A DNA stretch of 64,000 bases. It comes from Telmatactis stephensoni. Its lineage: Eukaryota; Cnidaria; Anthozoa; Actiniaria; Isophelliidae. The first letter of the stretch is position 1, and the number at the start of each line of letters is the position of its first letter. Below are positions 1-13,700 of this stretch, in pieces. The notes under the pieces are model-generated. The model saw nothing but the letters and a program-made list of their open reading frames with translations, had not been told where the DNA came from and searched no databases. Both the position numbers and the translations under genes were made by a program. The stretch covers positions 1 to 64,000 of the forward strand of contig JALIZF010001689.1 of the NCBI GenBank assembly GCA_029948255.1, written 5' to 3'.

Positions 1-330
1 CCCTCCCCACCCCCCCCCTCCCCATGCAAACCAATATCAATGTCTTCCTACCATTACCTAAAAGAGGCATCTTAAGATATGTAGGGCTCTCAACAGATCG
101 AGCTCATGCACCCTGCATTATTTTTCTCTGAATCTCACTATTTATTTCACTGCAATTTCATCCTAATCCTGCCACAATTCCCCCCTCCCCACCCCCATAT
201 TCCCACTGTATTTTTGACTTGATCACCAGTCCTACCCCCAAAAAGAAAGGCAAATAATTTGGGGACCTTTCACCCACACTGTAGCCTAACAGCTAAATTA
301 CAAAGATGCTGCTCAATATCAGGTTGATTA
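1..330. other. Intronic/3' flank of FTCDNL1-like gene
   Basis: Low-complexity C-rich runs (1-25, 181-200) and AT-rich sequence downstream of the GTAAGT donor of the FTCDNL1-like gene. I see no further exon that continues the protein. Confidence 0.4.
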
Positions 331-337
331 ACTTACC

Positions 338-1084
338 TCAAAAGGCTTCAACATTACAAGCAATTTCAACCATTCCTTCATGTTCAAAAGCCATTGACTG
401 AACACCCTGAAAACCTCCAGGTGTTGTGGCACGTATTGCTTTAGCAATACTCTGACCTAACTCAAGGTCTTTAGTATTAATAGTCACATTGCAGTTAGTT
501 ACATAAGGTACTGCACCAATACCTGTACAGCCATATCTATGTGATGGGGCAGGGCCAATATCCCATCCAATGTCATCAAAGCTCATCCCAGCTCTCCCAC
601 TATACCAATGAACACTTTTTCTCCTACTGACAAGACCTCTGCATTGAGGAGTATCAGCATGGCCAAAGAAAAATACTGACGTCCCTGTTATGTTTTCAAC
701 TATTCTTTGTCCAATCTTTCTTGCAATTTGACCACATTCTTGTAAACTAACACTAGGGTGGATAGGGTGGAGTGGCACAAGGTCAACTGATCCTAAACGT
801 GGATGCCCTCCTATGTGTCTAGACAAGTCAATGTTATTATAAGCTGTTTCACAGGCTTTGTAAACACTTTCTTCAATATTTTCAACAGGAGCTGCTATTG
901 TAATGACAGATCTGTTGTAGTCATAGTCAGAGAAAATGTTTAGCACTGTACATGGACATTTGGATACCACGTGACTACTAGGAATGCTGATTGCAGACTG
1001 GGCAACCATTTCAACGATATGCCGACTTCTTGCTTCAGAAATATTCAGCAAACAAGCTACCAAACTCATTGCATTCCTTTGCAT
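338..1084 (-). CDS. FTCDNL1: FTCDNL1-like formiminotransferase N-subdomain protein
   Basis: Single open exon coding 248 aa. The N-terminus (MSLVACLLNISEA, then VLNIFSDYDYNRSVITIA) matches what I remember of FTCDNL1. The DLSRHIGGHPRLGSVDLVP stretch corresponds to the substrate-binding part of the formiminotransferase N-terminal subdomain of FTCD, the enzyme moving a formimino group from formiminoglutamate to tetrahydrofolate. Catalysis by the FTCDNL1 branch is not established, so activity is inference. ATG codons lie at residues 1 and 6; the second (MSLVACL) aligns best with the family start. The frame ends in TGA at 338-340, with one base (337) before a consensus GTAAGT donor (336-331). A 3' UTR intron or an alternative C-terminus is therefore likely. 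It lies head-to-head with unkempt, about 650 bp between start codons. Confidence 0.85.
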   Translation of the reverse strand: MQRNAMSLVACLLNISEARSRHIVEMVAQSAISIPSSHVVSKCPCTVLNIFSDYDYNRSVITIAAPVENIEESVYKACETAYNNIDLSRHIGGHPRLGSVDLVPLHPIHPSVSLQECGQIARKIGQRIVENITGTSVFFFGHADTPQCRGLVSRRKSVHWYSGRAGMSFDDIGWDIGPAPSHRYGCTGIGAVPYVTNCNVTINTKDLELGQSIAKAIRATTPGGFQGVQSMAFEHEGMVEIACNVEAF

Positions 1085-1560
1085 GACGTAATATGTTGTA
1101 TTGGGAGTTGAAATTGGAGGAAAATAACTTGTATATTCTGTAGCAACCTGTCCAACGTGTTGCTGTCCGTCCGCTGACTTTTGGGATCCAGGCTCTTTCG
1201 ATCTCGTATCTATACAGGAATCCTAAGCGAACATTCGTACTTTTGTACATAACTTTTCGTACATTCAACGCTATCCATGATCGAACCCGCTTAGCCATAA
1301 ATCTTTCATGTTTCTTTTCTTTTCATTCTTATTTTTTCTTTTTCCATTTTCAAATGACTATTTCTGCTAAGGCTTTTTAAACCAAAACAACATTTTTGCA
1401 GTGACGAAAATTGATTTGGCTCTCAAATTTCGACAGCTATGCTGTCGATCTAGTTTCTGTCAGTAAGAAATCACAATAAAATCATTTATCAAGGAATATT
1501 GTTTACTTTTCCAGGTATGTGTATCTATCACAAAAACGTCATGTTTCAGCGACTAATCAG

Positions 1561-1641
1561 CCAATCACAAAGCGACCACTCTGACGTCATTTGACCTTTC
1601 ATTTCTATCTTCTACAAACCACGTGATATTATTGGACCAAT
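1561..1641. promoter_or_regulatory. Shared promoter sites between FTCDNL1-like and UNK
   Basis: The 650-bp gap between the divergent start codons (1084 and 1734) holds a cluster of classical sites: CCAAT at 1561-1565, a full palindromic CRE (TGACGTCA) at 1582-1589, an E-box CACGTG at 1620-1625, and ATTGG/CCAAT at 1631-1641. No clear TATA box is visible. This arrangement is typical of a bidirectional promoter; function is inferred only from motifs. Confidence 0.5.
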
Positions 1642-1733
1642 AAGATGCGAGGTCTATCCCATAATGCAATGGTTTGTCTATGTTGTGATGCGCGCGCGTT
1701 TGGTTTTTTCGGGTTCCCGATTCCCAAAACAAC

Positions 1734-4700
1734 ATGTCGTCGTCGGAGGCTGTAATGACTTCCACTACAGCCTCTGGTTCGACTGAATCCAGACTACCTT
1801 CCTCTCTCCAAACCCAACCAGAGAAACCCTTCCACTATACGTGAGTAATCGAAGTCTCTTCCTGCTGTAAGACATTCCCGATGCAGGCTCTGAGAAATTT
1901 GTTTATGCTTCCTCAAACTTAGGTACTTGAAGGAGTTTCGAGTGGAGCAGTGTCCTCTTTTCCTCCAGCACAAATGTACAGCTCACAGACCTTTCACTTG
2001 TTTTCACTGGCATTTTATGAATCAAAGACGGAGAAGGCCAAGGAAAAAAAGAGATGGAACGTTTAATTATAGTCCTGATGTTTACTGCACTCAATATGAC
2101 GAAACGACGGAATTTGCCCTTCGGGAGACGAGTAAGTCCTGGTCAACTGGCATCCATTTTTTTTCTTGTCATATTTACTTTCTCTTGTTTACATGATTAT
2201 TTTTCTCATTTTGGTTTTCAATTTGTTTATTTTGGATAGCTAGCTGGGTTTTATATGGGATTTTCGTTGTATTTACTAGCTGTCCGTATTTACATCGAGT
2301 TGCTGGCGATGTTGAACGTCGCTATCACCTTCGCTACTACAAGACTGCTACCTGCGTCTACGAGACCGATTCACGAGGATATTGTGTAAAAAATGGACCT
2401 CACTGTGCCTTCGCACACGGACCACACGATCTTAGACAACCAGTTTACGATGTTAGGGAACTACAAGCTATGGAAAAAGAAGACGTCGAAGGCCAACAAG
2501 CTGGAGAGAACAAGGCTGTGATGGAGGATCCAAGATGGCAAGGTTGTACATTGGAGTTTAAACTTGTACGATTATTTGGCCGTTTTGGAGAATTTTTTTT
2601 CGCGAACTTTCGTTTGCTGAGAGGGAAAATTTTTTCCATGTGTGTGTTTTGATAACACTTTGCGGTTTGATGCCCTTTCTCCCACGGATTTCAGTTATTC
2701 TGAGTATCAAAGGTGTCACAGATCTTTCCATTAGAATAATAACGGGACCTTCAAATCAGGTAATCCAACGATTTATTTTTTTACCAAAATATTGGCAGCC
2801 CAAATTTTATTTTCAATGACTCTTTGGAGCCGAAAATTCAAACATAAATCGTATCGATCATTGTTTTTATTCTTGGAAATAACAAAATGTTATCCAGATA
2901 GTTTCTTTTCCTAGAAACTTTCTCGAAGTTATTTTCTTCCTTAAACAAGTAGTTTCACTTCACTGCATCCATTATTGATGAAATAGTGTATTGTCTTATC
3001 ACAGTTTGGAGAAAATATATATGTGGCCTGCAATCTTTTAACCTTTTTAATATACACCACTTAGAAACAAATATAACTCAGTTTTCTGTGAGTTGCTGTA
3101 GCAAGTCTTGTCATTATGTCAAAGCGTTTCATATTTCAATTTGATTTGTACATCAGACAATAGAATGATCATGATTCATGTACTTTACATTGTATTGATA
3201 CTGGTGTATTTCTTGAAGTACTTCCTTAATGAGGTATTTTTTGTTGATTGAGAAATGAATTGTTAAACTTCATTATTAACTTTGTTATTAACTTATTATT
3301 AACTTTGTGCAATATTTGTTCCCATAGATACCAATTTTGTGCTGTCTAATTATAAAACTGAGCAATGTAAAAAACCTCCTCGCTTGTGTCGTCAAGGTTA
3401 TGCCTGCCCATATTATCACAATACAAGAGATCGAAGGCGGAGTCCTAGAAAATATAGATACAGGTAATCACTATCATTTACCAGTAGAAAGTGAAGGATT
3501 GTAATTATGCAAAAGATCTATCAATTATAAGCATTATGCTTAATGGAACCATTTTATATCTTTTGCAAAGTTACAGTTTTGTTACCTTAATCCATGAAAT
3601 TTTTGCAGCACTTTAATTTAGTGAATTTCATGTTTGAAAAAAATGGTGAAATTAATATATATCTCAAAAATAAGTGTTGTGAACATAACATGATTTATAA
3701 TGTGACTTTTTCACCAAATCAGAAATAAAGTGTTGAAAATTATGCAACCTCCAAAATCACAAAATTAATATGTCACAAAAATGTCATGCAGTAAGTTTAT
3801 ATCATTATAAATCAAAGTTCAGAAACTGGTATAATATGGCTTAGAGTTAGTATTGTAATCACTACTTGGAGTTTTCAAAAGGGGTTCTGTGGATGAATAT
3901 GTATTTTAGTTTCAGTTTCGGTTTCAGTTTGATAGTGCCTAATAGTATAAAGCTAATCCATGCATGATTGATCAGCATTATTCCACATTATCCTGTTTTC
4001 TCAGCTCTTTTGTAAAAATGATTGGCAAGTGCCAGTTACTTCACATTCTTGGCTGCCTGCAGCTTTAAAATCTCTTGAGAACACTACTATAACTGGTACA
4101 CATCATTGTCTCTCTCTTGTATTTTGCTAGACTTGTTATTGTTCATTATTGATAGCATCATTTTGGCTCTGTAGATTGGGCTTCCTGTGGTCATAATGAT
4201 CTGCTTTTGTAACTTGGATTGTTGTTTTTTTCAATTACAAATTCACCATACTTAATAAGAATAATAGATAACAATTTATAAAGTGTCTATCCAGGTCTGA
4301 TCTAGGCACTAACAGTAATAACTACAACAATGATAAAACTAGGATAAAAAGTAATGATAAAAACTATTTTTACAAGAAGAAAGTAGCAGCAGTCTAATTG
4401 AGAGCTCAAATATCTAGTTGTCTTGTATTTAACTATCTCATTGTCATGTCATATCATGTTGAAGTTTTGGTAGTAAAACTTTACATGCTGCAGTGTTCAT
4501 ATTGTAACGGGTGAGATTACTGTAAATTTGACTACAAGTTATTTTATAGTGCTCATGCATTAATGATAATTTTGTGGCAATATATAAAATAATCTTTACT
4601 CATTGCTGGTTTAGTGATTTATTGATACCATATACCAGGCTGTTGCTTAGATAATAGTCTACTGGCTGAGAATGTCATTGAGCAGTTAATTATAGCAAGC

Positions 4701-7700
4701 CATGACAAATGGTGATTATATATTTTGTACCTTCAAAAATGAAACCTAGCCAGGTGAGATTATAATAATGCCTGATTCCTGATGAAAAACTTATGTGACT
4801 GTGTTATTTACAGCAATATGATGTCAAGTGTGATTTGGGATTTTGAATGAAGTTTTGCCAGCTTTCATTATAAATCTAAAAAATCTGGTAATTCTAAAAG
4901 TCTATATTTGGGTAAAAATATTTTGGAAAAGAATAGTAGTAACTAATAATAACTGTTTATTAAAATGCCATGGATGTCTTCTAGCTCTTGTGCACTAATT
5001 GGGGGACAGTATATTCTCACACTTACTACCTCTATATTAGATATTTTTCATACATCATTCAACTCATGTTGATTTTTGCTGAGGGAGGAAAAACTGGAGA
5101 ACCTGGAGAAAAAATCTTCATGGCATGGTTAAGAGAACAACACATCAAACAAACTCAGTCACATGTGATCCAAGTGCTTGGGTTGGGACTTGAACCTTCC
5201 TTGAACCTTTCAAAATTCCTGGGTTAGTGGTCACTTTGACATCATGTCCCAGTAATAATCCAGTTACAGATGTGACATGTTTGTGCTATTATAGTCCATA
5301 AAAAGGAAAAGACTGTCACTTAATTGTTGATTTTTGCATGTTTTAGATCTACACCTTGCCCTCATGTTAAGCACAGTGATGAGTGGGGAGAACCATCAAG
5401 TTGTGAGAGTGGAGATAACTGCCCTTATTGTCATACCAGGACAGAACAACAGTTTCATCCTGAGGTAATCTATAGTTAGCATGAGTTTACTGGTAATACT
5501 TTAAGCCTGGAATCAATTAACATAACAGACTCAGTATTGCTTTTATCACACAGATGTGAGAAAAGACGAACACAGCTAATGGGTATTGCCTTATTGAGTC
5601 TGTGTATGTTGACAAACCATTTTGCACACTTCATTATTTTAAGAAGTTGAATGAAAGGACATGCTTTTACAGTCTGTGTGTAATTGGAAAATTGCATCAA
5701 ATTGTGAAAGGAAAGTGCCATTAAATCATGCTATTGGTCTAAAAAATTAAATTTTAATTGATATCCTTATTTTGCCAAGATTTTGGGCATAACCACCCAC
5801 CACCAGGATGTACAAGATTTTGTACACGGCTGATGTTGGTGCTTATGCCTGAAAGCTTAGTTTATAGTTTTAGGATGAAGAAGGGAGTAACATTCAAGTC
5901 ATGGTCAAACCATCCTGCATTAGGAACTCTTGATTTGTTGAGAAAAGCAATAATTTTATAATCTGCTGAGTAGGGGTATTTATATGAGACCATGAGGACA
6001 TGCCTGTATAAACAGCACTTTTAGTTAAGGTATATGCCTTATCCAGGAACAGCTCAGACTGTTCCTCCACAAGACAGGTCTTAGACTAAAATTTCCATTT
6101 ATACAAGGAGAAATTTATGCCTCAGTTAAGAAAAGTCTTATTTTCACTCTAAGACCCTAATATGTACATTGCTTTGTAGATCTATAAGTCTACCAAGTGT
6201 AATGATATGCAACAAACTGGTTACTGCCCCAGGGGTCCTTTCTGTGCCTTTGCTCATGTTGATCGTAAGTTGTTACAGGCTAATGATTTTTTTAATTTAT
6301 TTTTTACTTTATTTGACTTTATATTTAAGGTGGCTCGACCCAATTTTCAAGTAGAGCTACCAGTCGTCTTTGAGTGAAAACTATTTGTTCATGAGCAGTC
6401 TGATAGTAAATTACATATTACACCCTTATCAGACAAAGATCAAAGTTTATGATGACGTATGTTATATGGAGATCGGCGCTATTATGGCGACGCCTTAAAA
6501 GAATTCCCCTTTTTACATATTCTCGATTTTAATGAGTCTTAGGCTTATTCTTAAAAAATTCTCTTTTGATCTTGTAGTTAACATCATTGCCTTTAGCTCT
6601 AGCGAATTAAACGAAATTCTGAGAGAGCGTTTTCGAGATATTATCGATGAAAGATTTTAACCGCGAAAATTAAGCGTAAACAAAACAATTGTTTGAATCT
6701 CCTACAGCTGGAAGGAAAATAGCGCATCTAAGTTGATTTTTTATCTCAAATTGTTATAAGGATATCAAACTTCTCGACGGAAAGAGATGAGTTAAATCGC
6801 ATTGATTGATCTCGAAAAAAGTGAGCCGAACTCATGTATATTGACATGCTGACTTTGCTTCCATTGTCCACAATTCGCTCTATTTTTACATAAACTTCAA
6901 TATTTCAAAATCTCTTCGATAAATATTGTTTAAAAATTAGCGTGATTTAGTTTAGGTAGTAGGTGATATAATATAGCGTTTTCAAGTTCATTGAATCCCT
7001 TTAAGGTGGTCAATTACTAGCTTCAAATCAGTATATTTTTCAGCCGGAATCAGTGGTTGGCAACTCGTTGATGCGCGATGTACGTAGCTCTTTTGTTTTA
7101 GTTTATCATGTTTTCATGCATTCCAGCACTTGATGCAAATTGCGGAACGCTTCATTACCTTCCGAGCACTCTTCCGAAATATGGTAATTGTTAGAATGAA
7201 ATTTTCATAAGAATGCCAAAAAGGAAAGAAACGTTTTGTCACACAACCGCAGATGGAAACTCGTCAATAGCAGAATCATGGGGAGACAAAGTAAAAATAG
7301 AACGATTTGCTGACATGCTGCAAAGAAATGTACAGTTAAAAAGATTTCTTTCTAGCGATTACCATATCTCGGAAGAGTAATCGGAAGGTATTGAAACGTT
7401 CCGCAATTTGCATCAGGTGCTAGAATGCACGAAAACATGACAAACTAAAACAAAAGAGCTGCATCATGCATCAATGAGTTGTCGACCACTGTATCCGGCT
7501 GAAAAAATATACTGATTTGAAGCTAATATTTTACAGCCATAAAATGATTCAATGAATTTGAAAACGCTATATCATATCAACTATTACCAAAACTCAACCA
7601 TACTAATTTTTAAACAATATTTATCGAAGGGATCTTTAAATATTGCAGTTTATGTAAAAATAGAGCAAAATTTGGGCAACAGACGCAGAATCAGCATGTC

Positions 7701-10700
7701 CATATACATGAGTTCGGCTCACTTTTCTCGATGTCAATCAATGTAATTTCTCTCATCTCTTTCAGTAGCCAAATTTGATATCTTTACAACAATTTGAGAT
7801 GAAAAAGTAACTTAGATGTGCTACTTTCTTTTTAATTGTAGGAGATTCAAAAAGTTGTTTTGTTTACGCTTGATTTTTGCAGTTAAAATCTTTCATCAAT
7901 GATATCTTAAAAACGCTCTCTCAGAATTTCGTTTAATTTGCTAGAGCTTAAGGTAGTGATGTTAACTACAAGATCACAAGAGCATTTTTTAAGAATAAGC
8001 CTAAGACTCATTAAAATCGAGAATATGTAAAAAGGGGAATTCTTTTAAGGCGTCGCCATAATAGCGCCGATCTCCATATAACATACGTCATCATAAACTT
8101 TGATCTTTGTCTGATAAGGGTGTAATATGTAATTTACTATCAGACTGCTCATGAACAAATAGTTTTCACTCAAAGACGACTGGTAGCTCTACTTGAAAAT
8201 TGGGTCGAGCCACCTTAATAATAACTAGTTATTGTGTTTTTAGATGAATCTACTGTCACTAGAGAGGTAGCTGAGGATGAGTTTGTGGTAAGTTCCCTAA
8301 TTAACTGAACTAATTTTATCAAATTTTGATCCTCAATTTCTATAGAAGAAAATGAAAGACATTTATATGCCAAATGTCATGGAAATCTGAGTTAAATAAT
8401 GACCAAGATGTGACCTCTTGAATATATAATTTTCACTAACAAATTGCTGTATTTTTGGCTCTGTTCATGGCATAGTGAGCACAGAGAAATTGACACTGAT
8501 TTGTTAAGGATAATTACATATATTTTGTATTATTGCTTTTTTACTTAGAACGTAGTTTCCATGTGTTGTTCATTTTCACCAGCCCTGATAACAGAGGCTT
8601 TGTTGAAAAACTTGGCATTATAAAATAAATTCAATATCACTGAAACTCATACTGTATAATTATGGATGCACCCTCATACAATGTCATCCTTGACTTTGTA
8701 GTAGTACAGGTCATCACTTGTTGATGTAACTAAATATTGTCTGTTTAGTCTTTACCTTTAGGAGTATCATCAGGTTTCTCATTAGAGGGATCTATTTCAA
8801 CTAGCCTCCCCCAACCAGTAGCTAAACCTTCACGTTCAATGTCTGCATCATCTGTGGGATCTGGAAGTCTTGGTGAACCTGTAACTCCAGGAGGGTCGTA
8901 CCCTAAAGCACCAGGCTCTGAAAGGTCTGAGAGAAGCAGCAGTCGAGAAGAAGACCATCAGGTATTATTATTAATGAATTAAGGCAAATTTTACATATGT
9001 AGTAATAGCTAACTTCCAAGAATTCTTCACTTGCCACATACAAAGGAATCAAAGACAAGATTAAGTGCATAAAGCTCAGTCATTCATAACAAGGCAAATG
9101 TTTTACAAGCTTTATTATGCATGTAGCTTCATTCTGATTTCTTTGTACATGGTAGCTAGGTGACGTATATCTCAGAATTGGACTATTTCAAACAAAAAGT
9201 TATCATTGACAGATGCATCAACATGTAAAATCAAGGGTCCATTAGCCAGTATATCATTCTGCGTTTTGCTACCCTAGATACTTTAAACCTCAGTCTATGG
9301 AACTTCAATTGTAAAATGTTTTCATTCTATAGTAAATAGCAAACTATATATAACAGACCCAGCCTATAATTGTGGGTCTTGAGTTTTATATCAGCAAATT
9401 CAGGGTTGGCTGTCATTGTTTGCTGATGTTGGAAACTAGAACTGGTTTAAAGTCTGAAAAGCTTAAATTTGGCCCTTCAGGAGGACATTGGTTTTCTTTT
9501 GAATTTTCACTTGAAATTCCACATTTATTTAAAAGAGAGTGGCCATTAAACAATGCATTTCCCAAATGTACATTAACATATGAATAAGCAATAAAACTAG
9601 AGGAATGACCACTTTTTTAATGCAGGTTTTTTTACAGACTGCCATAAGAAAGCAGATATTATCAATAGAAAATGATCCCAATTTAGATGAAATAGAGAAA
9701 GCAAGAAGGAAACAGGTGAAGAAATTGAACAATCTTTCATTGCTAATAAATTTTGTCATGATAAAGTACAGCAGTTGAATGGATGCAAGATTATAATAGA
9801 AAACATTTTCCTGATTGCAAATGACACTTTGTTAATCAGAAAACATTGTTTGTGGGGCAGAGTGAAAGATAGTGTGTGAAGCCTAGCTCTCAAGGGAAGA
9901 GGAGGGGGAATAGGGGGAAGAAAGGAAGGGAGAGCTTTCCGCTAACCCCTAGGCTTTTTTGGTATCACCCACTTGAACAGATCATTATTTTTTATTGCAT
10001 TAGCCTCCTAGGAAGTCAAACCAGAGCTAGAACATGTTCAATTTATGTTAGTTAGGGTCCTGTTTCAAAATGTGTAGTTTCAAAATAATTGGATTTTGCT
10101 AGAAGTAAGTCAGTAAATTTGTAGAAATTTTTCTTGTACACATAAAATTTCATCTGATTGGTAAAATTAGAACCATGTCATGTCTGACAACAACTAACCC
10201 AGCGTTAATCTAAGTAGCCACACTTTTTCAATGTTCTCGTTTGAGACACCAAATTATCTAGCTAGTCCCTGTTATTTGCAAAATTGGTTAAGAGAATGGG
10301 TAGAACATCATTGCTGGACAAAAAGCTAATTCCACAACTAGTTGTTGTTATTGTTAAGATCTAAATTTATTAGCCTAAGGTGGTATCTACTCACATCTTA
10401 AATATATTTATTAATTATATATATATATATGTCAGTTCCATCAATTTTGACCAATAGAAATACGTGCCCAATTATACCAAAAAACCTAGGGGATACCAGA
10501 AGCTCTTCCTGTATTCTTCCCCCTCTCCACTCCCCTTCTCCCCTCCTCCTACCCCTCCCTTGCCTTAAAAGCCATGCTACGTCATTCTAAGTTGTTCAAA
10601 GTATGTTGATGATGTCATGTTCAAATGTAATGCTGAGTAGACTCATCTGATGAGATACCTGTGTAGGATTCTACAGGGTGACCAACACCTGGCTTGTGTT

Positions 10701-13700
10701 CTTTTCCTTTCTTTTATTTTCTTTTCTTTTTCCATATGTAGTATAACTGTAATCATGACATTAAGTTTTGACTGTTGTGTTTACAGAGTTTTATTACATC
10801 AAGAGCATCATTGTCATCATCGTCAGGATCAGCTCCACCAACCCCGTCTAGTGTTTCTGCTTCAGCTGCACCATTTTATCCAGCTGCAGATACAGTTGAG
10901 TCAGTGGTAGAGAGTGCACTAGATGACCTTAACTTAGATGACTTTGATGTAACGGAATTAGAAAAAGAGTTAAACCATGCATCTCCTGGTTCTACATCTC
11001 TAGGGGATTCACTATCCATAGCCACTATTGGTTCTGCACCTGTAAGTATTCCAGGGTCCTGCTCACCACAGTCATTTACTCCACAGTCACCCACATCTCC
11101 ACTAGGACAATATTCTTCTTCATTTGGATCTGCTGCCTCACAGAAGGTATAGTTTTGTACTGAAAATTGTTTAATTCCTTGACGTATATCTCTCAATTTT
11201 GATTGAAAAGTCAGTTACAACTGTGCATATCTATTAATCAATCTAAAACAGACAACTCACTGATAATAATTTTTGAGTTTTTACCTTTCACAAGTTTTGA
11301 TTACACTTTCACTTAAAAATGCCCATTAACCCTTCATGAATTAAGAGAAATCTAAGCAGCAGACCCAAAGATTCCCTACTGATGACGTACCTAAATCTGG
11401 TTGAATTGGTTAGATTCTGATTGGATCAAACATTGTTGGGTGTGATTACTAGATGTGCTGTTTGTAGTCAACTTCTTACCATACACCTTGGTCATCAATA
11501 TGGAGCTCTGGTGCTCAGATGTCTCTTTCACAGGCTAATGTTTTACTGTTTTTAATTCTGACATAATTCTGACAGGCTTTTTTGCATTTCGTTACTGCCA
11601 ACTTATTTGTTCAATGTATCTTTGTACTTAATAGGTAACATATTAGACAATGTTAGGTTATTTTTTCTGTTAGTTTTGTTTTTCTACAAGTCAAAAGCTT
11701 GGAAAATAAAACAAAACTAACGTAGAGGGAACAACCTAACATTGTCTAACTGTCTTATTTATCTAACTTATTTGTTGTTTGTGGTGAATTTCATGGATTC
11801 ATTCTTTCTCTTTCAGCAATCTAACCCTTACAGAGCTAGCCCTCTTATACGCAGTGGTCTTCCTAGCACAATATTTGAACCTCTTAGTACCCAATTACAT
11901 TCACCTAAACAGCTTGGCTCTCCTCAACTGCCATCTCCTTTGGATATCAGTGCTGGTGCTGGGGAGGTCCACAGGCTCAATGAAGAACTTCTTTCTGCAA
12001 GAACAAAACTGGCATCATGGGAAGACTGCTGGGTACAAGCTAAACAAGCCTGTGATGCTTGGAAAAAAGAAGCAGAAGAATCCATAAAAAAGGCAAAAAG
12101 TACACATCATGATAAACTAGAAGCACTTTTGAAATTGACAGAGGTGAGTTACTGTACTGATAATGGTAAAATTGATGGTATTTGCCATTTCAGATTTGCT
12201 GAGTTACAATGAATGATGGATGAGTTTTAGAAGGATTTTTAGAGAGTTTTCATCTCTAACTAAAAGTAGAATATGAGAGAAAACTGGAGGCTGCAGCTGG
12301 ATAAACACTCAGGTTCTTAAAAATTATAACTGAGGAGAAATTCTCTGATGCCTTGGTAATATTAAAGTGCAAATGGTTAGATGTTTACAAATTTATGTAT
12401 GTCTTCTAGGGATATGTGGAGTGGTCCCCACAAAAAGTCAGCCTTGCAAAATTTCTGTCAAATTTCAAAGGTCTCAAAGTCTTGATTGTTCGTAAAAAAA
12501 ATCTCAGAGTATTGAATTTTGGAAACTAGGGAAATCAGTTATGAAAAGCATCTTGGGCTCAAAACAGTATGCCTTGTCTTGGGTCTTGCAAAGTCTTGCC
12601 TTGAACATATTTAACACCCCTTCTTCTTGAACTAGGATATTGGACTATAGGCCCCAAAAGTTCAAAATGGGAATGTTGGAATACAGTGTACCTATCCCAA
12701 CTACAAGGCAATTTAATTTTTATTTGATTTTCTTTTTCTTTTTTCTTTTTTTAAGGCTGAGAAAGAAATTGTAGCTTTAAAGAACAAAATAGAATGTTTA
12801 CAAAGTGATCCTGAAATCCACGTGCTAACAAAGATATCAGAATTAGGTGATATGTCCATTCCCAAATTAACAGAACTCCATAATCGTCTAAGTAGTGATT
12901 TGCAAGAGTTAAACAAGGTAAGTAGAATATTTGCTATCACAATTACATGGAAGATGGTAGTGTGTAGCATAACTAACTAGAGTATTACACCTATTTTCAA
13001 AATTACGCGAACTCTGAAACGACACTTAATAAATGGTTTTTTCAGTGTTTTGACTACCGTCAATCAAGTCTCTGACTATTTGTTCTCCCTGAAGCAAGCT
13101 TAAATTTACATCAAAAGTCGGAAAATCCTAAATGTTCCGTCAATAAATTCAAGTTTGTTTTGTTTCTGAATTTAGAAAGCTAAAATTTTACAAATTCTAG
13201 TCGTTACAGTTTGATTGACAGAAGATTAAAATCCAGACAAGCCATCGCTACTAGGTTGCATAATTTTGAAATTGGGTGTAAATGGCACACTGATGATAGT
13301 AACAGTTTTCTTTGGTGTATTGTGACCCTAAAAATTACAATCCATGCAACATTACAGAAAAAGTAGAAATCCTGTCAAGCTTTGCTGCCATGCACCATGT
13401 CACACAAATACAATATTAATCCACGTCATGTATAGTATGTCCTAGACTCAATAATGCACACTTCTTGCAATATTTATGAAGTTGATACTTACAGGTATGT
13501 GTATATCAAAGTTGATGGGTGTCTTTCATTTTGCAGGTTATGTATTTTAAACAGTCATTTCTATGTAGTGAGTGTCAGGAATCAAGAAGAAACATTGTAA
13601 CACTACCATGTTCACACTGTCTGATGTGTGAGGCATGTGCATCCAAAGTATCAGAGTGTCCAAACTGTCATATACAGATAACCCAACGAATCACTGCCAT

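Noticed and set aside
2104..2112. Programmed -1 ribosomal frameshift in unkempt
   Set aside because: No X-XXY-YYZ slippery heptamer at the shift point, and family members need no frameshift; a lost G is simpler.
10876..11196. 106-codon minus-strand ORF
   Set aside because: Antisense shadow of unkempt exon 10, whose plus-strand protein has the conserved FYPAADTVESV block.
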